DNA of 13,319 nt, taken from Clostridium sp. AM49-4BH (GTDB taxonomy: Bacteria > Bacillota > Clostridia > Lachnospirales > Lachnospiraceae). Shown piece by piece: positions 6,487 to 13,263 of the stretch. The stretch lies in the NCBI RefSeq assembly GCF_003478335.1, contig NZ_QUFB01000062.1:1-13319 (forward strand), in the 5' to 3' direction. How positions within the stretch are numbered: the stretch's first letter is position 1; each line of letters begins with the position of its first letter. Below the pieces are notes generated by a model. It had not been told where the DNA came from. It saw only the letters and a list, made by a program, of their open reading frames with translations, and searched no databases. The translations under genes and the position numbers were made by a program.

Positions 6487-8214
6487 ATGAAACAGTTAAT
6501 GATAGGTAACGCTGCAGTTGCACGAGGTCTGTATGAAGCGGGCTGTGGCGTTGCTTCCAGTTATCCGGGTACGCCAAGTACCGAGATTACGGAAGAAGCA
6601 GCTAAGTACGATGAGATTTATTGTGAGTGGGCGCCAAATGAGAAAGTAGCACTGGAAGTGGCTTTTGGTGCTGCCGTAGCGGGAAAACGCAGTTTTTGCG
6701 GAATGAAGCACGTAGGACTTAATGTCGCAGCAGATCCGTTATTCACGATCTCTTATACCGGAATCAATGCCGGAATGATCATCGGTGTTGCGGACGATGC
6801 GGGTATGCACTCATCCCAGAACGAGCAGGATTCAAGACATTATGCGATCGCTGCCAAGGTACCAATGTTAGAGCCTTCGGATTCTGCAGAGGCACTTGCA
6901 TTCACAAAGATCGCTTATGAAATTTCTGAGAAATATGATACGCCGGTATTCATGAAAATGTGTACCCGTGTTGCACATTCACAGAGTTTGGTTGAAACAT
7001 CCGAACGTGTGGAGCCGGCACTCAAAGAATATAAGAAAGACATAGCAAAATATGTTATGATGCCGGCAAATGCGAAACGCCGTCATCCAATTGTAGAGCA
7101 GCGTACCAGAGACTTGATCGCATACGCTGAGACAACACCACTCAACCGTGTTGAGATGGGTGATACTAAGATCGGAATTATAACATCTTCAACTTCGTAT
7201 CAATATGTGAAGGAAGTGTTCGGAGACAATGCAAGTGTCCTGAAATTGGGACTGATCAACCCGCTTCCTGAAAAATTAATTCTTGATTTTGCACAAAAAG
7301 TAGACAAATTATTCATTATAGAAGAATTGGATGATATTATCGAGAGCCATTGTAAGAAATTAGGACTGGATGTGACAGGTAAAGACGTATTCCCATTAGA
7401 AGATGAATTTTCACAAAATCTGGTTGCAGAAAAGATGGGTATCCCGGTAGAGGAAAGCCTGACTTTGGATGAAAACATTCCGGTCAGACCGCCGGTAATG
7501 TGTGCGGGCTGTCCTCATAGAGGAATGTTCTACACATTATCCAAAAACAAATGTACCGTTATGGGTGATATTGGATGTTATACATTAGGAGCAGTTGCGC
7601 CATTGTCAGCAATCGACGTAACAGCATGTATGGGCGCATCCATCAGCTCGATCCATGGATTTAATAAAGCGCGTGGCGAAGAATCTGAAGGCAAGACCGT
7701 TGCCGTGATCGGAGATTCTACATTCATGCATTCCGGAATGACCGGACTTGCTAACATTGCTTATAACATGAGCAATTCAACAGTTATTATCTTAGATAAT
7801 TCCATTACGGGAATGACAGGTCATCAGCAGAATCCAACGACCGGTTACAACATCAAGGGCGATCCGGCAGGTAAGATCAATCTTGAAGCACTTTGCAAGG
7901 CGATGGGCTTTAACCGCGTTCGTGTCGTTGATCCATACGATCTGGAAGCATGTGATAAGGCAGTCAAAGAAGAACTTGCTGCCGCTGAGCCATCCGTGAT
8001 CATCAGCAGAAGACCATGTGCACTTCTCAAATATGTTGAGGTAAAACCTCCTTTGAATGTTGATAAAGACAAATGCAAGGGCTGCAAAATGTGCATGAAG
8101 CTTGGCTGTCCGGCAATTAGTATTAAGGGCGGCAAAGCGCAGATCGACAACACACTTTGCGTTGGCTGCGGCGTTTGTAAACAGCTTTGCAAATTTGATG
8201 CAATTACGGAATAG
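6487..8214 (+). CDS. iorA: Indolepyruvate:ferredoxin oxidoreductase, alpha subunit
   Basis: The alpha subunit binds thiamine diphosphate and, with IorB, converts aryl pyruvates (from Trp, Phe, Tyr) plus CoA and oxidised ferredoxin to aryl-acetyl-CoA, CO2 and reduced ferredoxin in the cytoplasm. The 575 residues start with the pyrimidine-binding domain (GNAAVARGLYEAGC, SSYPGTPSTEI at about 24-34). The TPP domain follows, with PPVMCAGCPHRG, MGDIGCYTLGA, IGDSTFMHSGMTGL and the metal-site ILDNSITGMTGHQQNP. The C-terminus (about 525-575) is a ferredoxin domain with two cysteine clusters, CKGCKMCMKLGCP and CVGCGVCKQLC, for two iron-sulfur clusters. Length and domain order match the family. Start is set by AGGAGG (6473-6478). 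It is the first gene of the operon, 12 nt before iorB. Confidence 0.97.
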   Translation: MKQLMIGNAAVARGLYEAGCGVASSYPGTPSTEITEEAAKYDEIYCEWAPNEKVALEVAFGAAVAGKRSFCGMKHVGLNVAADPLFTISYTGINAGMIIGVADDAGMHSSQNEQDSRHYAIAAKVPMLEPSDSAEALAFTKIAYEISEKYDTPVFMKMCTRVAHSQSLVETSERVEPALKEYKKDIAKYVMMPANAKRRHPIVEQRTRDLIAYAETTPLNRVEMGDTKIGIITSSTSYQYVKEVFGDNASVLKLGLINPLPEKLILDFAQKVDKLFIIEELDDIIESHCKKLGLDVTGKDVFPLEDEFSQNLVAEKMGIPVEESLTLDENIPVRPPVMCAGCPHRGMFYTLSKNKCTVMGDIGCYTLGAVAPLSAIDVTACMGASISSIHGFNKARGEESEGKTVAVIGDSTFMHSGMTGLANIAYNMSNSTVIILDNSITGMTGHQQNPTTGYNIKGDPAGKINLEALCKAMGFNRVRVVDPYDLEACDKAVKEELAAAEPSVIISRRPCALLKYVEVKPPLNVDKDKCKGCKMCMKLGCPAISIKGGKAQIDNTLCVGCGVCKQLCKFDAITE

Positions 8215-8226
8215 GAGGACGCAAAA

Positions 8227-8796
8227 ATGACGAAAAATATTATGATCGTAGGTGTAGGTGGTCAGGGTTCTCTGCTTGCCAGCAAGCTTTTAGGACATGT
8301 ACTTCTCAGTCAAAATTATGATGTAAAAGTATCTGAGGTACACGGAATGAGTCAGCGCGGAGGAAGCGTTGTAACATATGTGCGCTATGGTGACAAAGTG
8401 TATTCACCGATCATTGACAAAGGACAAGCAGATGTTATTATCTCTTTTGAAAAATTAGAGGCAGCCAGATACATGAACTATCTCAAGAAAGGCGGCAAGA
8501 TTGTCGTTTCTGATCAGGAAATCGACCCGATGCCGGTTATCACAGGAGCAGCAGAGTATCCGGAGAATCTCATCGAAAAGATGAAAGCTGCCGGGGCGGA
8601 TATTGATGATATGGATGCATTGTCTCTTGCTATGGAGGCAGGCAGTCCAAAAGCGGTAAATATCGTGCTTATGGGACGAGTATCACGTTACTTCCCGGAG
8701 ATCAGCGAGGAAGCTTGGCTGGCGTCTTTGGAAGCGTGTGTACCGCCGAAGTTCTTGGAGATGAACAAGAAAGCGTTTATGCTGGGACGCAACTAG
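8227..8796 (+). CDS. iorB: Indolepyruvate:ferredoxin oxidoreductase, beta subunit
   Basis: The beta (gamma-domain) subunit completes the heterodimeric or alpha2beta2 oxidoreductase with IorA and helps bind CoA and pass electrons to ferredoxin. Its 189 residues match the family length. It opens with IMIVGVGGQGSLLASKLLG and carries the signature EVHGMSQRGGSVVTYVRYG (about 38-56). It starts 12 nt after the iorA stop, with an AGGAGG that overlaps the iorA stop codon and 8-nt spacing, which indicates coupled translation and a 1:1 ratio. Confidence 0.97.
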   Translation: MTKNIMIVGVGGQGSLLASKLLGHVLLSQNYDVKVSEVHGMSQRGGSVVTYVRYGDKVYSPIIDKGQADVIISFEKLEAARYMNYLKKGGKIVVSDQEIDPMPVITGAAEYPENLIEKMKAAGADIDDMDALSLAMEAGSPKAVNIVLMGRVSRYFPEISEEAWLASLEACVPPKFLEMNKKAFMLGRN

Positions 8797-8823
8797 AATA
8801 AAGATATATTAGCGGTTTACAAT

Positions 8824-8874
8824 GCGAAGGAAATTCGCAAAGCAAGTTTTGGGAGGGGAAGCTCCCGAACTTGC
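8824..8874 (+). promoter_or_regulatory. Two hairpins in the iorB-paaK gap
   Basis: GCGAA (8824-8828) pairs with TTCGC (8834-8838) in a small stem. A much larger one follows: GCAAGTT (8842-8848) with AACTTGC (8868-8874), continuing as GGGAG (8851-8855) with CTCCC (8862-8866) around a 6-nt loop. No T-tract follows, so full termination is unlikely. The second stem ends 27 nt before the paaK ATG. It could slow RNase passage and set different mRNA levels for iorAB and paaK. Confidence 0.7.
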
Positions 8875-8901
8875 AATATGAGAGAGGAATGGGTGAATAC
8901 C

Positions 8902-10209
8902 ATGGCACAAAATTATTTTCAGCCGGAAATCGAAACGATGCCGGTAGAAGAAATCAAGAAACTGCAGAGTGAGCGACTTGTTAAGCAGGTGAAACACATC
9001 TACGACAATGTTCCATTCTACAAAAATAAAATGGACGAGGCAGGGATCAAACCGGAAGATATTCATGGCGTTGAGGATCTGCATAAATTACCATTTATGG
9101 AGAAGGACGACTTAAGAGATCAGTATCCATATGGACTGTTAGCGATGCCATTAAAGGATTGTGTACGCATCCAGTCAACCAGTGGTACAACAGGAAGACG
9201 TGTGGTAGCTTTTTATACACAGCATGATCTGGATCTATGGGAAGACTGCTGTGCCAGAGCGATCGTAGCAGCCGGTGGTACCAAAGAAGATATTGTGCAT
9301 GTATCCTATGGTTATGGATTATTTACCGGTGGTTCCGGCTTAAATGGCGGTTCCCACAAAGTTGGATCCCTAACGATCCCAATGTCTTCCGGTAATACAG
9401 AGCGTCAGATTCAGTTTATGACCGATCTGGGATCCACGATCCTTTGCTGTACACCGTCTTATGCAGCATATTTGGCAGAGAGTATTCATGAGAAAGGCGT
9501 ACAGGATCAGATTAAGTTAAAGGCAGGTATCTTTGGTGCAGAGGCGTGGACTGAGGAGATGCGACATGATATTGAGGAAAAACTTGGTATCAAAGCATAT
9601 GATATCTATGGCCTGACAGAGATTTCCGGACCGGGTGTAGCCTTTGAGTGTTCTGAGCAGAACGGCATGCATGTCAATGAAGATCATTTTATTGCAGAAG
9701 TAATCAATCCAAAGACGGGGGAGGTTCTTCCGGATGGAGAAAAAGGTGAGCTTGTATTTACAAGTATCACGAAAGAGGCATTCCCGCTGCTTCGTTACCG
9801 CACGAGAGATATTTGTATCTTGAGCCGCAAGAAATGTTCCTGCGGACGTACACATATCAAAATGACAAAACCGTTGGGTCGCAGTGATGATATGTTGATC
9901 GTCAAAGGTGTGAATGTATTCCCATCACAGATCGAAACGGTATTGATGAATAAAGGATATGCGGCAAATTATCAGATCATCGTTGATCGTGTCAACAACA
10001 GTGATACGATCGAGGTACAGGTGGAGATGACGCCGGAGATGTTCTCAGACAGCATGAGCGAAGTTACGGCAAAGGAGAAGGAATTGGTAACTGCATTGAA
10101 AGCAATGCTTGGTATTTATGCGAAAGTAACTCTTGTAAATCCGAAAACAATTACAAGAAGTGAAGGTAAGGCGGTACGCGTTATCGATAAGAGAAATTTG
10201 TATAAATAA
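8902..10209 (+). CDS. paaK: Phenylacetate-CoA ligase family (aryl-acetate CoA ligase)
   Basis: This AMP-forming enzyme activates phenylacetate or indoleacetate to its CoA thioester in the cytoplasm. Behind iorAB it probably recycles or salvages aryl acetates; the direction in vivo is not shown by the sequence. The 435-residue protein begins with the family's usual QPEIETMP opening. The phosphate-binding loop is STSGTTGRR (about 92-100). IYGLTEISGPGVAFEC follows, then LRYRTRDIC, a CSCGR pair and GRSDDMLIVKGVNVFPSQIE, and the C-terminal lysine region SEGKAVRVIDK. The ATG at 8902 is preferred because GGTGA (8892-8896) sits 5 nt before it and the family starts here; an in-frame ATG at 8878 lies just after the large hairpin and has no good site. 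It is third in the operon. Confidence 0.95.
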   Translation: MAQNYFQPEIETMPVEEIKKLQSERLVKQVKHIYDNVPFYKNKMDEAGIKPEDIHGVEDLHKLPFMEKDDLRDQYPYGLLAMPLKDCVRIQSTSGTTGRRVVAFYTQHDLDLWEDCCARAIVAAGGTKEDIVHVSYGYGLFTGGSGLNGGSHKVGSLTIPMSSGNTERQIQFMTDLGSTILCCTPSYAAYLAESIHEKGVQDQIKLKAGIFGAEAWTEEMRHDIEEKLGIKAYDIYGLTEISGPGVAFECSEQNGMHVNEDHFIAEVINPKTGEVLPDGEKGELVFTSITKEAFPLLRYRTRDICILSRKKCSCGRTHIKMTKPLGRSDDMLIVKGVNVFPSQIETVLMNKGYAANYQIIVDRVNNSDTIEVQVEMTPEMFSDSMSEVTAKEKELVTALKAMLGIYAKVTLVNPKTITRSEGKAVRVIDKRNLYK

Positions 10210-10235
10210 TGTAAAAATGAATGGGGGTGTCCACT

Positions 10236-10667
10236 ATGATGGTTAAGCAGATTTCTGTATTTTTGGAAAACAAGCCGGGTAAATTAAAAGAGCTGACCGA
10301 TGTACTTCGTGAAAATAATATTAATATGCGTGCATTATCGGTTGCGGATGCGCAGGACTTTGGTATCGTTCGATTGATCGTTGATGATGTCTACAATGCA
10401 TCCACAGTGATAAAAGATGCAGGTTATGTATCTTCTACGAAGGATGTTATGGCGATTGAGTTGTCGGATCAGCCGGGAAGTCTGGCAAATGTGTTAGATA
10501 TTTTTGGCGAGAATGGGATCAATGTTGAATATATGTATGCTTTTAACACGCATACATCCGGTAAGGCGCATTTGATCTTCCGTGTTACCGATATTAAGAA
10601 AGGTGCAGAAGTGCTGAAAGCGAGCGATGTTCGTCTGATCAGTCAGGAAGACTTAGCGAAACTGTAA
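10236..10667 (+). CDS. Tandem ACT-domain protein
   Basis: This 143-residue protein consists of two ACT domains: about 1-68 (QISVFLENKPGKLKELTDVLRENNINMRAL) and 70-140 (AIELSDQPGSLANVLDIFGENGINVEYMYAF). Each has the PGxL turn that binds amino acids at dimer interfaces. No catalytic or DNA-binding part is present. Family members are usually found beside iorAB and paaK and are thought to sense an amino acid, here probably an aromatic one; the partner it would control is unknown. The start is the ATG at 10236, with GGGGGTG (10223-10229) 6 nt upstream; an earlier ATG at 10221 overlaps that site. It is the last gene of the operon, 26 nt after paaK. Confidence 0.93.
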   Translation: MMVKQISVFLENKPGKLKELTDVLRENNINMRALSVADAQDFGIVRLIVDDVYNASTVIKDAGYVSSTKDVMAIELSDQPGSLANVLDIFGENGINVEYMYAFNTHTSGKAHLIFRVTDIKKGAEVLKASDVRLISQEDLAKL

Positions 10668-10687
10668 AGAAATGTTACGTGCAACAT

Positions 10688-10740
10688 AAAGAATGGCTGT
10701 CCTGCAGTTTGATCCGCAGGACAGCCGTTTCTTTACCTTT
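10688..10740 (+). terminator. Intrinsic terminator of the iorA operon
   Basis: GGCTGTCCTGC (10695-10705) pairs perfectly with GCAGGACAGCC (10716-10726) around a 10-nt loop. The stem extends with A-T and G-T pairs into the A-rich and T-rich flanks, and TTTCTTTACCTTTTT follows. It begins 21 nt after the ACT gene stop. Confidence 0.93.
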
Positions 10741-10761
10741 TTATAGGAAACTGCTCACAAT

Positions 10762-10830
10762 GTGGTGTTATACCACCAAGAATTGCTTTAGTAATTCTTG
10801 CAGAGCAAAAAACGTAGGCTTTGCTCTTTT
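10762..10830. terminator. Three tandem hairpins, the last a probable terminator
   Basis: GTGGT (10762-10766) pairs with ACCAC (10772-10776). CAAGAATT (10777-10784) pairs perfectly with AATTCTTG (10793-10800). AGAGCAAA (10802-10809) pairs with TTTGCTCT (10820-10827) and is followed by TTT. The last stem is A-rich on its left and T-rich on its right, so it could end transcription from either side. It sits between the iorA operon and the stop of the minus-strand 47-residue gene, and is probably that gene's terminator. Confidence 0.6.
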
Positions 10831-10854
10831 ATAAGTTATGGCATAAATAGTTGT

Positions 10855-10998
10855 TTATTCGTATAAGGAAATTCCAAATCTAACTTTGCGGTAGATCTTA
10901 AAAATAATGACAGCGATCAAGCCGATCACCGTGCCGCCAGTTAAAACAATTCCAAAAATACTTCCAATAATAATTAAAATCCACAATGGTATACTCAT
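10855..10998 (-). CDS. 47-residue membrane peptide, unknown function
   Basis: An ATG at 10998 preceded by a strong TGGAGG (spacing about 7 nt) opens a 47-codon frame ending in TAA. The product starts MSIPLWILIIIGSIFGIVLT, continues as GGTVIGLIAVIIFKIYRK and ends VRFGISLYE. Residues 4-34 are hydrophobic with a GG turn at about 21-22, giving one long or two short membrane segments, then a basic stretch (KIYRKVR). The clear ribosome binding site and membrane pattern support a real gene despite its size. It lies 66 bp after the 142-residue gene on the same strand and may share its mRNA. I do not recognise the family; a small envelope or toxin-type peptide are both possible. Confidence 0.7.
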   Translation of the reverse strand: MSIPLWILIIIGSIFGIVLTGGTVIGLIAVIIFKIYRKVRFGISLYE

Positions 10999-11064
10999 AA
11001 TAATCCTCCATAAATCTAAAAATAAGAACGCTAGACTTTTTATTACGCTACTCGCTATCGTGGA

Positions 11065-11493
11065 TTAAAGTGGCTTTTTACCATCCTGCCGCTGTATATA
11101 ACGCAGAATTGTCCTGCAGCTAAAGGTAATATTGCCAATGCAGGTACAGTCTGCCATTTCCGAAATATAGGAAATCTTTGAATCTAAAATATGTACCAAG
11201 GACAAGAATACTCGTACTTTTGCATTGCTTCTGCGACCGTCTCTTACACCACGCAGACTGGAGGCGTCGCGTGATTGTATGCCGAGCAGATCTTCTGTGC
11301 AAAAATCAGCATTTCGTAGGATATTTGCCGAGGCATGCAGTATCGTATCCTGATCTGAAAAAACAACTTTGTGATTGGCGAATGTGAACTGAGATGCAGC
11401 TTGATGCAGTTCGGGAACATCAAGAAAAATACCGTTGAGGATAAACACCAAAACGAGGAACAGACTGATCCAACGCCTATGCTGCTTCTTCAT
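11065..11493 (-). CDS. Exported or membrane-anchored small protein, unknown family
   Basis: This 142-residue product starts at MKKQHRRW, with GAGG 8 nt upstream; an in-frame ATG 16 codons earlier has no such site. The basic start and the hydrophobic stretch at about 9-24 form a signal peptide or anchor, and a possible cleavage site follows near HQAAS (30-34). The rest is soluble and polar (SRDASSLRGVRDGRRSNAKVR, then LSLVHILDSKISY). Three cysteines lie at about 116-126 (DCTCIGNITFSC), and the tail is ILRYIQRQDGKKPL. The ending YIxxQDGKK looks like one seen in small Lachnospiraceae proteins, but this is a weak memory-based link. It is divergent from agrB and shares the repeat-containing promoter region, so it may be under the same control. 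Confidence 0.75.
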   Translation of the reverse strand: MKKQHRRWISLFLVLVFILNGIFLDVPELHQAASQFTFANHKVVFSDQDTILHASANILRNADFCTEDLLGIQSRDASSLRGVRDGRRSNAKVRVFLSLVHILDSKISYISEMADCTCIGNITFSCRTILRYIQRQDGKKPL

Positions 11494-11677
11494 ATTCTTC
11501 GCCTCACTTTCCGTTTTTAATCTTTGATTCCAAATGTGCATAATTCAGTATATGAGAAGATGGAATCCCTGACTATTTTAACACTAAATAATTATGTTGT
11601 CGACATGGAGTTCTCGGTTGAGATTTAACCTGAAAAAGATTTGTCAAGACATATTTTAAAATTTTTCATAAAAAAAT

Positions 11678-11717
11678 ATAGTCGAATTTTTACATGAAAT
11701 AGTCGAATTTTTACATG
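11678..11717 (+). promoter_or_regulatory. Direct repeat with 21-bp period upstream of agrB
   Basis: The 19-base sequence ATAGTCGAATTTTTACATG occurs at 11678-11696 and again, unchanged, at 11699-11717. The 21-bp period is two helical turns, the spacing used by LytTR response regulators such as AgrA. The second copy ends about 78 bp before the agrB ATG. Sequence does not match the S. aureus AgrA consensus closely, so the identity of the binder is inference. Confidence 0.75.
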
Positions 11718-11721
11718 GACA

Positions 11722-11760
11722 TTGAAATTCGCAATGGATTTGTTAAAGTGAAAATATAAC
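11722..11760 (+). promoter_or_regulatory. Probable activator-dependent agrB promoter
   Basis: TATAAC at 11755-11760 is a reasonable -10, but no good -35 lies 17 bp upstream; TTGAAA at 11722-11727 is too far. A poor -35 next to the 21-bp repeats fits a promoter switched on by a bound regulator. The whole gap between the divergent genes (11494-11794, 301 bp) is AT-rich and otherwise holds only a TGTCGACA palindrome (11598-11605) and an isolated TTGACA on the minus strand (11642-11647). Confidence 0.4.
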
Positions 11761-11794
11761 TTTGAGATGCACATTGTCCAGATGGAGGACACAC

Positions 11795-12358
11795 ATGATA
11801 ACCAAACTTGTGGATCGGATGATAGGTCAGGAAATTTTGGAAAGCGAGAAACGTGATGAATATATTTATGCTTTGACAATACGAGCAGAGCAAGTCATTA
11901 CGTATACCTTGCTAGCGATGGTATGTTTATGGACGCATAACATACTGGAAGGATTAATATATGCTGTTGCTTTTAAAGGGATACGGCAGTACTCTGGCGG
12001 ATATCATGCGAAAACCTTGCTTGGTTGTTTGGTAGGAACGATTGCGATGCTATTGGCAGTAGTCAGATGGATAGCGCCTTTTCTTCAAACACACCCGATT
12101 GTAATGATTTTTCTAGTGATAATCAGCATTTGTGTATTGTTTATATTTTCACCGGTTAATCATCCCAATCTCAATCTGTCAAAGGAAGAGATGTCTGATT
12201 GTCGAAAAGGTGTTTATGTAGCAATATTGACAGAAGTATTGATTGCAAGCTGTCTGTATCTATTGTCAGGGATTCTGCACATATTTATTGCATCGGCAAT
12301 TATCCTATGTGCGCTGACGGTAATCTTGGCCAAATTACTTCGTCAGGAAATAATGTGA
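11795..12358 (+). CDS. agrB: AgrB-type peptide-processing membrane protease
   Basis: AgrB is a membrane cysteine endopeptidase that removes the C-terminal tail of AgrD and helps form its thiolactone ring. The 187-residue product has the catalytic motif GIRQYSGGYHAKTLLGC (62-78): His71 and Cys78 are 7 residues apart, as in S. aureus AgrB His77/Cys84. Hydrophobic segments lie at about 36-60, 76-95, 102-120, 142-160 and 163-180, and the loop motif SPVNHPNLNLS (119-129) is also typical. The ATG at 11795 is chosen because GGAGG lies 6 nt before it; a start 33 bp earlier has none. It is 48 nt upstream of agrD and forms an operon with it. Confidence 0.95.
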   Translation: MITKLVDRMIGQEILESEKRDEYIYALTIRAEQVITYTLLAMVCLWTHNILEGLIYAVAFKGIRQYSGGYHAKTLLGCLVGTIAMLLAVVRWIAPFLQTHPIVMIFLVIISICVLFIFSPVNHPNLNLSKEEMSDCRKGVYVAILTEVLIASCLYLLSGILHIFIASAIILCALTVILAKLLRQEIM

Positions 12359-12406
12359 AACATTATGGAACAATGTGCTTATAGTATTAACAAATGGAGG
12401 ATTATT

Positions 12407-12565
12407 ATGGAAAAGAAAGAGAACCCAGTAATGAAGTTGACCGGTAAGATTGTAAAACGAGATGTGAGAGTCATTGAACAGGGATGGCCTCCGATGTGTG
12501 TAGGATTTTTACATCAGCCGGTAAGACCACAGTCATTGAATCATAAAGATGTTACAAAGAAGTAA
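12407..12565 (+). CDS. agrD: AgrD-type cyclic autoinducer peptide precursor
   Basis: The 52-residue precursor has a short charged leader (MEKKENPVMKLTGKIVKRDV, an amphipathic helix), a core GWPPMCVGFL (26-35) and a tail HQPVRPQSLNHKDVTKK. The tail resembles the DEPKVPEEL-type tail that AgrB cuts in other AgrD proteins. By analogy the mature signal ends at Leu35, with Cys31 joined to its carboxyl in a five-residue thiolactone ring (C-V-G-F-L); the N-terminal end of the peptide cannot be fixed. GGAGG at 12396-12400 gives a 6-nt spacing and sets the start. The stop codon lies inside a 14-bp hairpin. No AgrC or AgrA is in the window. Confidence 0.93.
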   Translation: MEKKENPVMKLTGKIVKRDVRVIEQGWPPMCVGFLHQPVRPQSLNHKDVTKK

Positions 12566-12578
12566 ACATCTTTATGAT
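12540..12578 (+). other. 14-bp perfect hairpin across the agrD stop codon
   Basis: ATCATAAAGATGTT (12540-12553) pairs perfectly with AACATCTTTATGAT (12565-12578) around an 11-nt loop that holds most of the agrD stop. No T-tract follows. It could block exonucleases from the 3' side and set the agrD mRNA level, or pause RNA polymerase. Confidence 0.85.
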
Positions 12579-12584
12579 GGCGTC

Positions 12585-12730
12585 TTGTAGAGTTTCTCTA
12601 CAAAAATCTGCGGTACTTGAGAACAGACCATCAGTGTCGCAGATTAAACTTTTACTTGATAATTATAGCATATTAGGTCTGTGTATGCTATGGAAGTACA
12701 CGATACTGCAGAAAATATAAAGTTTCTGCA
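12585..12730 (+). other. Run of four further hairpins before the secreted-protein gene
   Basis: Four inverted repeats follow one another. TTGTAGAG (12585-12592) pairs with CTCTACAA (12596-12603) and is followed by AAA. AATCTGCG (12605-12612) pairs with CGCAGATT (12638-12645), followed by AAACTTTT. ATAGCATA (12665-12672) pairs with TATGCTAT (12684-12691). TGCAGAAA (12707-12714) pairs with TTTCTGCA (12723-12730), ending 8 nt before the GGAGG of the next gene. All have 8-bp perfect stems. No clear sigma-A promoter is seen in the gap, so the next gene is probably transcribed from the agrBD promoter through these structures. Confidence 0.75.
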
Positions 12731-12748
12731 TGAGAAATGGAGGAAAAT

Positions 12749-13206
12749 ATGAGAATCAATAAAACAAAACTGTTAAGTTACGGTATCGTATTGAGTATGA
12801 CAGCGGTCAGCATGCTGTCAACCAGTCCGCTCGCGTCGGCAGCCGGCAACGTTAGGATGAGGAGTATTCGTACGTCAAGGGCTTGGACGAAAATCCATTT
12901 TATACGAGATGGAGAGAAAAAAGGAATACATCAAAGGTGTATTGCTATCCTCAAAAATATGCCGCCACGTACACGATTGTAAAGGGAAGTTATTATAACA
13001 GTGCTACATGTAATCGGACCAATCTGCGCGACTGCAGTGGCGAGGTCAGGATCCCATTGGGAGTTCACGGTATCATTACCAATTCAGTACGTGAGGGTGG
13101 ATGTAACCGCGCCCGCCTGTATATTAATTCCGGCAAGGAAAAGGCTACCCAGGGTGTGTGGAGTCCGGACAGCACCGAAAATAGTTCTTACGTTGTCTTT
13201 AAGTAA
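12749..13206 (+). pseudogene. Secreted four-cysteine protein, frameshifted after its signal peptide
   Basis: The ATG has GGAGG 5 nt upstream (12739-12743) and encodes a clear signal peptide (MRINKTKLLSYGIVLSMTAV, then SMLSTSPLASAAG). Frame 2 then continues as arginine-rich, unnatural-looking residues to a stop at 12980-12982. Frame 1 opens at 12856 and runs 116 codons to the stop at 13204-13206 with a convincing secreted protein: DEEYSYVKGLDENPFYTRW, then TSKVYCYPQ, SATCNRT, RDCSGE, GGCNRARLYINSG and GVWSPDST. Joining the frames needs one missing base, or a -1 shift, near GTTAGGAT (12851-12858). The whole would be about 150 residues. It resembles small secreted proteins of bacteriocin or DUF2712-like type, but only weakly. 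Sequencing error, real decay or recoding are all possible. Confidence 0.7.
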
Positions 13207-13263
13207 GAGAGCAGTTTTTAATTGAGGGGAACTTGAGGGGATGATTCAGGATGGAGGAACGGA

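Noticed and set aside
11642..11647. Consensus TTGACA on the minus strand as -35 of the 142-residue gene
   Set aside because: No acceptable -10 lies 15-19 bp downstream on that strand; the best match, TTAAAT, is only 13 bp away.
12365..12406. Longer agrD start 14 codons upstream
   Set aside because: The strong GGAGG at 12396-12400 serves the ATG at 12407, and a 52-residue precursor fits AgrD length. The extension has no ribosome binding site.
12851..12858. Programmed -1 frameshift
   Set aside because: No X-XXY-YYZ slippery heptamer or following strong stem is present, so simple mutation or sequencing error is more likely; kept only as an open option.
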